Assembly (NCBI GenBank): GCA_035943635.1 | Contig: DASZBX010000147.1 | Location: forward strand, 124,001 to 188,000 | DNA: 64,000 nucleotides | Reading direction: 5' to 3' | From: DASZBX01 sp035943635 | Lineage (GTDB): Bacteria > Actinomycetota > Actinomycetes > Streptomycetales > Catenulisporaceae | Part shown: one piece after another, positions 44,583 to 52,422 of the stretch | How the letters are laid out: every line of letters starts with the position of its first letter | Position numbering within the stretch: position 1 is the stretch's first letter | The notes under the pieces: generated by a model | What the model saw: the letters and a program-made list of their open reading frames with translations, nothing else | Database searches by the model: none | Told to the model about the DNA's origin: nothing | Translations under genes and position numbers: made by a program

Positions 44583-45857
44583 ATGGACGACACCCGGCGG
44601 TCCCTGCGGTACTCCTTCGACTTCCCGGACTACCACGGCGGCTCGCTGCGCGACGTCCTGCCCGTGATCGGCGCCGCCCTCGGCGTCGACCCCTACGAAT
44701 CCGGTCCGGCCGCGCCCGGCGGCCCGGACCAGGCCTCTGCCGCCGCCCGGGTACGTCCGGACGGCTACGACCCGGAGGAGACCGACCGGCGCGAGCCGCC
44801 CTGGTCCTTCCAGCCGGTCCGCCGGGCCTGCCTGTTCCTGATCGACGGGATGGGCCGGGAGCTGATCGCGCGCAACCCGGACACCGCCCCCTACCTGGCC
44901 GGGCTGCTGGCCGGGACGTCCGGGCTGGTCGGCCCGGAGGGCACCGGGCGCACGCTCAGCGCCGGGTTCCCGTCCACCACCTCCACCTCGCTCAGCTCCT
45001 TCGGCACCGGCCTGCCGCCGGGCGCACACGGGATGCTCGGCTACAAGCTGCGGGTGCCGGAACTGGGCCGGCTGATGAACTTCCTGCGCTGGGACCAGCC
45101 GGTGGACCCGCTGGTCTGGCAGCCGCGGGAGACCATGTTCGAACGCTTCGAACGGGCCGGGGTCTCGGTCACCCACGTGTCCGAGCCGCGGTTCGCCGAC
45201 ACCGGGCTGACCCGCTCGGTCTTCCGCGGCGCGCGCTTCTCCGGCGCCGAACCGGGCGACGAGCGCGCGGTGCGGGCCCTGGAACTGCTCGAACACGGCG
45301 ACCGCGAGCTGGTCTACCTGTACTACCGGGACCTGGACTTCGCCGGCCACCACACCGGGGTCGACTCGGACGGCTGGCGCGAGCAGCTGGCCTACGTCGA
45401 CTCCCTGGTCCGCTGGCTGGCGGAGCGGCTGCCGCCGGACTGCGCGCTCTACGTCACGGCCGACCACGGGATGGTCGACGTGCCCGCGGAGCACAAGATC
45501 GACATGGACACCGACTGGGAGCTGCGGGCCGGGGTCGCCCTGCTCGGCGGCGAGGCCCGGGCCCGGCACCTCTACGCCCAGCCCGGCGCGGCCCGGGACG
45601 TGCTGGCCATCTGGTCCGAACGGCTGGAGGGGGTGGCCGAGGTGCGTTCGCGCGAGCGGGCGATCGCCGAGGGCTGGTTCGGCGCGCAGGTGTCGGACGC
45701 GATGGCCCCGCGGATCGGGGACGTGGTCGTGGCGATGCGCGAGGACTGGGCGATCACGGCAACCAAGCGGGAGGCGATCGAGTCCACCTTGGTGGGAATG
45801 CACGGTTCGATGACCGGGGCCGAGCAACTCATCCCCCTGCTGGAGGTGCGAGGATGA
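44583..45857 (+). CDS. Alkaline phosphatase / nucleotide pyrophosphatase family protein
   Basis: The 424-residue protein has the alkaline-phosphatase superfamily metal motifs: LFLIDGMGRE, the nucleophile region AGFPSTTSTSLSS, YYRDLDFAGHHTG and TADHGMVD. Family enzymes hydrolyse phosphodiesters or phosphomonoesters of nucleotides or phosphonates. No signal peptide is seen, so it is probably cytoplasmic. Its stop overlaps the next gene by four bases. Confidence 0.88.
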   Translation: MDDTRRSLRYSFDFPDYHGGSLRDVLPVIGAALGVDPYESGPAAPGGPDQASAAARVRPDGYDPEETDRREPPWSFQPVRRACLFLIDGMGRELIARNPDTAPYLAGLLAGTSGLVGPEGTGRTLSAGFPSTTSTSLSSFGTGLPPGAHGMLGYKLRVPELGRLMNFLRWDQPVDPLVWQPRETMFERFERAGVSVTHVSEPRFADTGLTRSVFRGARFSGAEPGDERAVRALELLEHGDRELVYLYYRDLDFAGHHTGVDSDGWREQLAYVDSLVRWLAERLPPDCALYVTADHGMVDVPAEHKIDMDTDWELRAGVALLGGEARARHLYAQPGAARDVLAIWSERLEGVAEVRSRERAIAEGWFGAQVSDAMAPRIGDVVVAMREDWAITATKREAIESTLVGMHGSMTGAEQLIPLLEVRG

Positions 45858-46867
45858 CCACGCTGGCGAACCCGCTGGTCTCGGTTCAGGAGCTGGCCGC
45901 GGCGGTGGATGCGGCCTCTGCTTGCGCAGCCGCCGCTGCTGCGAACGGGTCTGACCCGTCGTCGGTTTCGGCCGCGCAGGCCGCGCCGACGTTGCTGGAC
46001 GTGCGCTGGTTCCTCACCGCCCCGCGCCCGGCCGACGCCGATCCGGGTTCTGCCCCGGCCCCGGCTCCGGTCCCGCCGCGCCCGAGCGGCCTGGACGCCT
46101 ACCTGGCCGGCCACCTGCCCGGGGCCCGCTTCGTCGACCTGGACACCGACCTGGCCGGACCGGTCGGCCCCGGCACCGGCCGGCACCCGCTGCCGGAGCC
46201 GGAAGCGTTCCAGGCCGCCATGCGGGCCGCCGGAGTCGGCGACGGCAGGCCGGTCGTGGTCTACGACGCCGCCGACTCGACCGCGGCCGCCCGCGCCTGG
46301 TGGTTGCTGCGCTACTTCGGGCACCAGGACGTGCGCGTGCTCGACGGCGGCTACGCGGCCTGGGCCGCCGCCGGGCAGCCGGTCAGCGCGCCGCTGCCGG
46401 ACCCCACGGCGGCCGGGCAGGGCGAGCCGGGGGACTTCACCGCCCGCCCCGGACACCTGCCCACGCTCGACGCCGCCGCGGCCGCACAGCTGGCCCGGGA
46501 CGGCGTGCTGCTCGACGCCCGCGCCGCGGCCCGCTACCGCGGCGAGGTGGAGCCGATCGATCCGGTGGCCGGCCACATCCCCGGCGCGCTGAGCGCGCCG
46601 ACCTCGGCGAACGTGACCGAGAGCGGGCATTTCCAGCCCGCGGACAAGCTGGTCGCGCGCTTTGCCGGGCTGTTCCCGCGGGAGGGCGCGTTCATCCCTG
46701 AGGTCGGCGTCTACTGCGGCTCCGGGGTGACCGCCGCGCACCAGACCCTCGCCCTGACCGTGGCCGGGATCCCCGCTGCGCTCTACGTCGGCTCCTGGTC
46801 CGAGTGGGTGGCCGACCCGACCCGGCCGGTGGAGACCGGCCCGGGACCGGCCCGGATCGAGGGCTGA
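45854..46867 (+). CDS. Sulfurtransferase, two rhodanese domains
   Basis: A tandem rhodanese protein of 337 residues. The second domain has active-site Cys288 in VYCGSGVTA, as in thiosulfate or 3-mercaptopyruvate sulfurtransferases; the first domain contains the usual inactive VVVYDAADSTAAARAWWLLRY pattern. Residues 18-70 hold an Ala/Pro-rich insert. ATG 45854 overlaps the previous stop (ATGA), so it is translationally coupled to the phosphatase gene. Confidence 0.9.
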   Translation: MTTLANPLVSVQELAAAVDAASACAAAAAANGSDPSSVSAAQAAPTLLDVRWFLTAPRPADADPGSAPAPAPVPPRPSGLDAYLAGHLPGARFVDLDTDLAGPVGPGTGRHPLPEPEAFQAAMRAAGVGDGRPVVVYDAADSTAAARAWWLLRYFGHQDVRVLDGGYAAWAAAGQPVSAPLPDPTAAGQGEPGDFTARPGHLPTLDAAAAAQLARDGVLLDARAAARYRGEVEPIDPVAGHIPGALSAPTSANVTESGHFQPADKLVARFAGLFPREGAFIPEVGVYCGSGVTAAHQTLALTVAGIPAALYVGSWSEWVADPTRPVETGPGPARIEG

Positions 46868-46911
46868 GCCGCCGCGCCGGCCCGGCTCGTCCGCGGCCCG
46901 GCAGGCGTTTC

Positions 46912-47340
46912 TCACGGCATCGCCTTCGCCACCAGATTCCGCGCCGCGATCCCGAACCGGCTCTTCGGGACGAGCAAGCCCGCGCCGGTGCCCACGTTGC
47001 GCTGTTTCGGCGCCACCAGCCTGCGGTGCCGCGCCTCGTACCGGCGCAGCGCCTCCGCGTGGTCGGGGTGCTGCGCCAGGGATTCGGCGAGCGTGCGGGC
47101 CCCGGCGAGGGCGAGACTGGAGCCGTCGCCGAGCAGCGAGACGCAGGAGGCCGCGTCGCCGACCAGCCCGATCCGGCCGCGTGACCAGGCGGACAGCCGG
47201 ACCGCGCTGACCGCGTCGAAGTAGAGCTCCTCGGCCGCGCGAACCCGGTCGAGCAGCTCCGGCACCCGCCAGCCGGGCCCGGCACCCCGGCCGACGGCCC
47301 CGCCGACGTCCTGCTGCGCGCCCTCCCGCAAACCGCCCGC
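46912..47340 (-). pseudogene. C-terminal remnant of an FAD-dependent monooxygenase
   Basis: The frame encodes GPGWRVPELLDRVRAAEELYFD and RGRIGLVGDAASCVSLLGDGSS, which are the last third of PheA/TfdB-like flavin monooxygenases (FAD_binding_3), ending in KSRFGIAARNLVAKAMP. The N-terminal FAD and substrate domains are missing and a TAG at 47341-47343 closes the frame upstream. It lies directly against the DUF2342 gene end, so truncation by deletion is likely. Confidence 0.65.
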
Positions 47341-47348
47341 CTACCGCC

Positions 47349-48968
47349 CTACAGCAGGCCCTCCAGCCCGCCGAGGTCGATCTCGTCCCGGTGCACGAAG
47401 GCATCCGGGTCGTCCATGTCCGCGGCGGTCGGCAGCAGGTCCGGGTGGGCCCACAGCGCGTCCCGGCCCTCCGTGCCCCGCGCGTCGGCCAACGACGCCC
47501 ACAGACGCGACGCGTCGCGCAGCCGTCGCGGCCGCAGCTCCAACCCGACCAGCGCGGAGAACGTCTGCTCGGCCGGCCCGCCGGAACCGCGGCGGCGCCG
47601 GATCGTCTCGCGCAGCGCCGAGGCCGACGGCAGGTGCGGCACGGCGGCCGCGTGCACCACCACGTCCACCCAGCCCTCGGTCAGCGCCAGGATCGTCTCC
47701 AGCCGGGCCAGCGCGGCCAGTTGTTCCGGCGAGTCCGGCGCGGTGAACACCAGACCGCCCTCGAACACGCTCTGCAGGTCGGCCAGGCCCTCCGGAGTCT
47801 GCGCCGCGCGCATCATCTCCTCGATCCGGCCCTCGTCCACCTTGATCCCGCGGGCGTACGCCTCCACCGCGCCCAGCACGTGCGCCTTGAGCCACGGCAC
47901 GTGCGCGAACAGCCGGTGGTACGCGGTCTCCCGCAGGGCCAGGTACAGCCGCACGTCGTTGACCGGGATCTCCAGGCCGGCACTGAACGCGGCCACGTTC
48001 GCCGGCAGCATCACCGCCTTGCCGTCCGGGCCCAGCGGCAGCCCGATGTCGGCCGAACCGAGCACCTCGGTGGCCAGCTGGGCCAGCGCCGTGCCGACCT
48101 GGTGGCCGAACAGCGAGCCGCCCATCTGGCGCAGGATCCCGCCGAGCGAACCGGCCGCGCCGCCGGCCGCCTCGGGCAGGCTGTCCGGCAGCAGGCCCGA
48201 CATCGCCCCGGTCATCCGCTCGGCCACCGGCTCCACCAGCTGCTTCCACACCGGCAGGGTCTGCTCGATCCACTCCGCCCGGCTCCAGGCCAGCGCCCCG
48301 GTGGTCCCGGCCGGCAGCACGGTCACCCCGTCCAGCCAGTGCTCGGCCAGCCGGACCGTGTCCTGCAGCGCGGCCAGCTCCCCGCCGGTCGGCGTCGGGT
48401 CCGGCTGCCCGGCCGCGACCGTGCGGGCCACGTCCTGGGCCAGCGGCCAGTTCACCGGGCCCGAGCCGCTGTTCATCAGCGACTGGATCCGGCCCATCAT
48501 CATCATCAGCACCTGCGGGTCGAAGCCCGGGATCTGCCCGCCGAACTGCGCGGCCAGCCCGGACAGCATCGCCGGGTCGATCTTGCTCGGGTCCAGGTCG
48601 CCCAGCGCGCCGAGGCCGCCGAGATCGCCGAGGTTCAGGTCCCCCAGGTTCAGGTCGCCGAGGTTGAGGTTGTTCAGGTTCAGATCGCCCAGATTGAGGT
48701 TGCCGAGCGCGCCGAGCAGCCCGGCCAGCGGGTTCGACGGGTCGATCGGCGGGATCTGGCCGCCGGCCCCGGCGCCCTCACCCGGCTGGGGGCCGGCCTT
48801 GTCCCGGGCCGTCTTGTCCCGGGCGGCCTGCTCTTGCGCGGCCCGCACCTCGCGCTCCACGTCCGCGCCGAGACCCTCCAGGCCCTTGACCACGTCCTCG
48901 AACGGAACGGAGCCCTCGCCCGGGGCGTCCTCGTCGTCCGATGGGAAACTTTCACTCTGGTCGGCCAC
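47349..48968 (-). CDS. DUF2342 family (zincin-like) protein with pentapeptide-like repeat
   Basis: The 539-residue protein matches the actinobacterial DUF2342 / zinc-dependent metalloprotease-like family: GHQVGTALAQLATEVLGS, LYLALRETAYHRLFAHVPWL and WVDVVVHAA. The site corresponding to HExxH reads RETAYH (346-351), so zinc binding is doubtful. Residues 92-116 are a five-fold repeat of a NLGDL-type pentapeptide. An acidic N-terminus precedes it. The function of the family is not established. Confidence 0.82.
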   Translation of the reverse strand: MADQSESFPSDDEDAPGEGSVPFEDVVKGLEGLGADVEREVRAAQEQAARDKTARDKAGPQPGEGAGAGGQIPPIDPSNPLAGLLGALGNLNLGDLNLNNLNLGDLNLGDLNLGDLGGLGALGDLDPSKIDPAMLSGLAAQFGGQIPGFDPQVLMMMMGRIQSLMNSGSGPVNWPLAQDVARTVAAGQPDPTPTGGELAALQDTVRLAEHWLDGVTVLPAGTTGALAWSRAEWIEQTLPVWKQLVEPVAERMTGAMSGLLPDSLPEAAGGAAGSLGGILRQMGGSLFGHQVGTALAQLATEVLGSADIGLPLGPDGKAVMLPANVAAFSAGLEIPVNDVRLYLALRETAYHRLFAHVPWLKAHVLGAVEAYARGIKVDEGRIEEMMRAAQTPEGLADLQSVFEGGLVFTAPDSPEQLAALARLETILALTEGWVDVVVHAAAVPHLPSASALRETIRRRRGSGGPAEQTFSALVGLELRPRRLRDASRLWASLADARGTEGRDALWAHPDLLPTAADMDDPDAFVHRDEIDLGGLEGLL

Positions 48969-49146
48969 GTTGCTACCTCTGAATAGTCGGTCGGCGAAGC
49001 GGGCACTACCCCTCCACGGTAGACCCGAATCGCGCCACCTTCGAACAGGTGGCCCGTGCGCCGCGGCCGATCATGGAGGATGGTGGCGACCGGGCAACCC
49101 GCCCGGCCAACGCCCGTCCTACCGTAATCAACACTGGAGCGTGCCT

Positions 49147-50241
49147 GTGAGTTCCCGCGAGTACGGCGCGCGGCGTCGTCCCACCCGGCTGGTCGTGGCG
49201 GTGACCGGTGCGGCCGGGGGCATCGGGCCCGCGGTGGCGGCCCGGCTGGCGGCCGCCCCCGGGGTGCGCAAGACCGTCGCCCTGGACCGGGAACCGGTGG
49301 ACATCCCCGAGGTCGGCTACCGCCGGGCGGACATCCGCGACCCCGCGCTGGCCGAGCAGCTCGGCGACGTGGACGTGATCGTGCACACCGACCTGGACAC
49401 CTCCCTGGACACCGAGGCCGGCGCCCGGACCTCGTGGAACGTGCTCGGCGCGCAGACCGTGCTGACCGCGGCCGCCGCGGCCGGCGTCGGCCGGGTGGTC
49501 CTGGTGACCAGCGCGATGGTCTACGGCGCGCTGGCGGACAACCCGGTGCCGCTGTCCGAGGACGCCCCCCTGCGGGCCATCCCGGACGGCTCCCTGGTGG
49601 CCGACTACCTCGAGATCGAGCGGCTGGCCGAACTCGCCCCGAAGGCCCACCCCGGCCTCGCGGTGACCGTGCTGCGCCCGGCCGCGCTGGCCGGCCCCGG
49701 GGTGGACACTGTGTTCACCCGGCACTTCGAGGCCCCGCGGCTGCTGGTGGTCAAGGACACCGAGCCGTGCTGGCAGTTCTGCCACGTGGACGATCTGGCC
49801 TCCGCCCTGGTCCAGGCCGCGGTCGGCCGGGTCGAGGGCCAGGTCAACGTGGCCAGCGACGGCTGGCTGAACCAGCAGCAGGTCGAGGAGCTGTCCGGGC
49901 TGCGCCGGATGGAGCTGCCCGAGGCGCTCGCCCTCGGCGCGGCCGAACGGCTGCACCGGCTCCGGCTGACCCCGGCCCCGGCGACCGACCTGCAGTACGT
50001 GATGCACCCGTGGGCGGTGTCCACCGAACGGCTCAAGGCCACCGGCTGGGAGCCGAGCTACACGAACACCGAGGCGTTCCAGGAGCTATTGCTCGAAGTG
50101 CACGGCCACCACGCCGCCCTGGCCCGCCGGCTGGGCAAGAAGGACGCGGCCACCACCCTCGGCGCGGCCGGCGCGACCGTGGCCCTGGTCGGCACCGCGG
50201 CCCTGGTCCGCCGGGCCCGGAAGAAGCGGCGCGGCGCGTAG
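49147..50241 (+). CDS. NAD-dependent epimerase/dehydratase family protein
   Basis: An extended SDR of 364 residues: VVAVTGAAGGIGPAVAARL at the N-terminus, SAMVYGALADNPVP with the YxxxK lysine replaced, and CHVDDLASALVQA. Loss of the catalytic Lys suggests a binding or atypical role. The C-terminus has a hydrophobic helix followed by RRARKKRRGA, a possible membrane anchor. GTG 49147 has TGGAG seven bases upstream; GTG 49141 is the alternative. Confidence 0.85.
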   Translation: MSSREYGARRRPTRLVVAVTGAAGGIGPAVAARLAAAPGVRKTVALDREPVDIPEVGYRRADIRDPALAEQLGDVDVIVHTDLDTSLDTEAGARTSWNVLGAQTVLTAAAAAGVGRVVLVTSAMVYGALADNPVPLSEDAPLRAIPDGSLVADYLEIERLAELAPKAHPGLAVTVLRPAALAGPGVDTVFTRHFEAPRLLVVKDTEPCWQFCHVDDLASALVQAAVGRVEGQVNVASDGWLNQQQVEELSGLRRMELPEALALGAAERLHRLRLTPAPATDLQYVMHPWAVSTERLKATGWEPSYTNTEAFQELLLEVHGHHAALARRLGKKDAATTLGAAGATVALVGTAALVRRARKKRRGA

Positions 50242-50246
50242 CCGGG

Positions 50247-50289
50247 CGGCCCGGGCCGGGCCGGCCGGACGGATGCCGGGCCCGGGCCG
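50247..50289 (+). terminator. Terminator after epimerase gene
   Basis: CGGCCCGGGCC (50247-50257) is perfectly complementary to GGCCCGGGCCG (50279-50289). Confidence 0.5.
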
Positions 50290-50310
50290 CGGATGAGGGA
50301 AGATGGACGT

Positions 50311-50832
50311 GTGACGAGTACCGAGGCGCTCAGGCTGTTCGACGTGCGGGACACCCCCTTGTCCGTGGACGAGGTGATCCGGGCGGTAGCCGACCCCCGG
50401 GCCGGCGGCGTCGCGGTGTTCATCGGCATGGTCCGCAACCACGATGCGCACGCCGCACAGGACGCACCCGCCGGGCAGGATGCCCCCGCCGGGCCCGGCG
50501 AGCACGCTGCCGATCCCGAGCACGCTCCCGGCTCCGCCGCCGAGACCCTCGTCACCGGTCTGGAGTACGTCGCCCACCCCACCGCCCTGGCCATCCTGCG
50601 CGAGACCGCCGAGAAGGTCCTCGCCGAGCACCCGGTCACCGCGCTCGCGGCCGTGCACCGCACCGGCGAGCTCGCCGTCGGGGACCTGGCCGTGGTCTGC
50701 GCCGCGTCCAGCGCGCACCGGGCCGAGGCCTTCGCCGCCTGCCGGGAGCTGATCGACACCCTCAAGTCCCGCGTGCCGATCTGGAAACGCGAGCAGTTCG
50801 AGGACGGTTCCCACATCTGGGTCGGCTGCTGA
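50311..50832 (+). CDS. moaE: Molybdopterin synthase catalytic subunit
   Basis: MoaE, with MoaD as sulfur carrier, converts precursor Z to molybdopterin. The 173-residue protein shows GGVAVFIGMVRNHD, AAVHRTGELAVGDLAVVCAASS, and the catalytic LKSRVPIWKREQF with its two lysines. An Ala/Gly/Pro-rich insert of about 30 residues interrupts the chain after VRNHD. GTG 50311 is preferred to ATG 50293. No other moa gene is near. A MITE lies three bases after the stop. Confidence 0.92.
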   Translation: MTSTEALRLFDVRDTPLSVDEVIRAVADPRAGGVAVFIGMVRNHDAHAAQDAPAGQDAPAGPGEHAADPEHAPGSAAETLVTGLEYVAHPTALAILRETAEKVLAEHPVTALAAVHRTGELAVGDLAVVCAASSAHRAEAFAACRELIDTLKSRVPIWKREQFEDGSHIWVGC

Positions 50833-50836
50833 CTTA

Positions 50837-50936
50837 GACGAGTTGTTCCGGCTTCTGGCGCCGTGCGCACTCACCCGTCAGGTCAACACGCCAACCGGCA
50901 ACTCGGCTCAGGCGCCAGAATCCGGAACAACTCGTC
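50837..50936. mobile_element. 100-bp MITE with TA target duplication between moaE and a small membrane gene
   Basis: With its TA flanks, the left arm 50835-50862 begins TAGACGAGTTGTTCCGG and the right arm 50911-50938 is its reverse complement with one mismatch in 28. TA duplication (50835-50836, 50937-50938) fits IS630/mariner-type transposition. It carries no gene. The right TA forms the first two bases of the next gene's probable -10. Confidence 0.8.
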
Positions 50937-50942
50937 TACGAT
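50937..50942 (+). promoter_or_regulatory. -10 element at MITE boundary
   Basis: TACGAT overlaps the right target duplication of the MITE and lies eight bases before GTG 50950, implying a leaderless transcript. Any -35 must now lie within the MITE. Confidence 0.45.
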
Positions 50943-50949
50943 CGGACTC

Positions 50950-51165
50950 GTGCTCTCGATCTTGGTCTGGTGGGCCATCCCCGTGGCCGCGGTGCTGTTG
51001 GCCGGGCTGGTGCTGCTGATTTCCCGGCGGATCCGCGCCCGCCGGGCCGACATGAGCACGCTGGCCCGCTACCAGCGGGCCCGCCGGACGCTGGCCAAGA
51101 CCCAGCTGCCCGCCCGCCCGCAGACCCAGGTGGTCCGGATCCGCTCCGGCGGCCGTTCCGAATAG
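50950..51165 (+). CDS. Small single-pass membrane protein (71 aa)
   Basis: MLSILVWWAIPVAAVLLAGLVLLISRRIRARR gives one N-terminal membrane helix followed by a basic cytoplasmic tail of about 40 residues. No family recognised. GTG 50950 is preferred because the open frame upstream lies inside the MITE. It is followed 48 bases later by the PDZ-Lon protease gene on the same strand, a possible functional partner. Confidence 0.7.
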   Translation: MLSILVWWAIPVAAVLLAGLVLLISRRIRARRADMSTLARYQRARRTLAKTQLPARPQTQVVRIRSGGRSE

Positions 51166-51200
51166 GGCAGTCCCGGCTGCAGGGCCCGAGCGCGGTGCAC

Positions 51201-51206
51201 TAGGGT
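51201..51206 (+). promoter_or_regulatory. -10 element of PDZ-Lon protease gene
   Basis: TAGGGT lies eight bases before the ATG at 51214, so the mRNA is probably leaderless; there is no Shine-Dalgarno. Confidence 0.5.
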
Positions 51207-51213
51207 CGGTTTC

Positions 51214-52281
51214 ATGCTGCGCCGAAGGACCATCACCCTCAGTGTCTCCGCCGTTCTGCTGGCGGGCTTCGGGGCGGGGGCCTATCTCCAACCCGTGCCG
51301 TACGTCCAGGAGACCCCGGGCCCGACCTTCGACGTGCTCGGCTCCTATCAGGGCACGCCCCTGATCACGGTCAGCGGCCACCAGACCTACCCGACCACCG
51401 GCGAGCTGCGGATGGTGACGGTCAGCGTCTCCAACGAGTCCTGGCAGATGCCGATCGGCACCGCGATCCAGGGCTGGTTCAGTTCGCAGCAGTCGATCCT
51501 GCCCAAGGAGATCATCTACCCGCCGAACACCACCCAGCAGCAGTCCGACGCGCAGAACGCGCAGGAGTTCTCCGATTCGCAGAACGAGGCGGTGTCGGCC
51601 GCGCTGGGCGCGCTGGGGATCAAGCCGACCGGGGTCAGGTCCGAGGTCGCCTCGACCGATCCCGGCGCCCCCGCGGAAGGCAAGCTGCTGCCCGGCGACC
51701 AGATCGGCTCGGTCGACGGCACCAAGATCACCGGGACCGCGGACCAGCAGGCCGCCGAGATCCAGAAGATCATCCAGGCGCTGCCGATCGGCGCGAAGGT
51801 CACCTTCGGGATCACCCGCAACGGCGCCGCGCAGACCGTGACCACCGGCACGGTCAGCAGCGGGTCGGCCAACGGCAGCAAGCCGGTGGCGATCGTCGGG
51901 ATCGGGCTGGAGTCGGAGAACGAGTTCCCGTTCTCGGTCGACATCCAGCTCAACGGGATCGGCGGCCCGAGCGCCGGGATGATGTTCGCCCTCGGCATCA
52001 TCGACAAGATCACCGACCGGAACCTGGCCGGCGGCCGGACCATCGCCGGGACCGGCACGATCGACGGCAACGGCGTGGTCGGCGCCATCGGCGGCATCCA
52101 GATGAAGACCCAGGGCGCCCGCCGGGACGGGGCCACCGTCTTCCTGGCCCCGGCCGCCAACTGCGCCGAGGCCAAGGAGAACGTCCCGGCCGGACTCGAA
52201 CTGGTCAGCGTCTCCACCCTGCAGGACGCCCTCAACGCCCTGGCCGACCTGCGCGCCGGCAAGACCCCGCCGCTCTGCTGA
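51214..52281 (+). CDS. PDZ domain Lon-type serine protease (YlbL-like)
   Basis: A membrane-anchored protease of 355 residues: N-terminal helix TITLSVSAVLLAGFGAGAYL, a central PDZ domain (about 160-225; LLPGDQIGSVDGTKI), and a C-terminal Lon-like peptidase. The Ser-Lys dyad is Ser253 in GGPSAGMMF and Lys298 in GIQMKTQGA. The active domain would face outside the membrane. YlbL-type proteins act in quality control or division checkpoints elsewhere; the substrate here is unknown. The gene is next to PPA1309 in this order, a known association as I recall. Confidence 0.93.
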   Translation: MLRRRTITLSVSAVLLAGFGAGAYLQPVPYVQETPGPTFDVLGSYQGTPLITVSGHQTYPTTGELRMVTVSVSNESWQMPIGTAIQGWFSSQQSILPKEIIYPPNTTQQQSDAQNAQEFSDSQNEAVSAALGALGIKPTGVRSEVASTDPGAPAEGKLLPGDQIGSVDGTKITGTADQQAAEIQKIIQALPIGAKVTFGITRNGAAQTVTTGTVSSGSANGSKPVAIVGIGLESENEFPFSVDIQLNGIGGPSAGMMFALGIIDKITDRNLAGGRTIAGTGTIDGNGVVGAIGGIQMKTQGARRDGATVFLAPAANCAEAKENVPAGLELVSVSTLQDALNALADLRAGKTPPLC

Positions 52282-52323
52282 GCCGCTCTGACGCGACCCG
52301 TGGGCCGCCGACCCCCGGACATG

Positions 52324-52362
52324 CCGGTGGGCGGGCAATCGATCTGCCCGCCCACCGGTTTT
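52324..52362 (+). terminator. Terminator between protease gene and convergent membrane protein gene
   Basis: A perfect 14-bp stem, CCGGTGGGCGGGCA (52324-52337) with 52345-52358, loop ATCGATC, followed by TTTT. Confidence 0.8.
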
Positions 52363-52422
52363 CTCAGCTCGTGATCTCTTCCAGCTGTCTGTCTTCCTGC
52401 TGCCTGTGTTCCTAGCGCGCCC

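Noticed and set aside
43838..44593. N-terminal extension of parC to 44593
   Set aside because: It overlaps the well-supported DUF5998 gene on the opposite strand and is not topoisomerase-like.
48600..48720. Short DNA repeats resembling a repeat array
   Set aside because: They encode the NLGDL pentads of the DUF2342 protein; there are no CRISPR-type spacers anywhere in the window.
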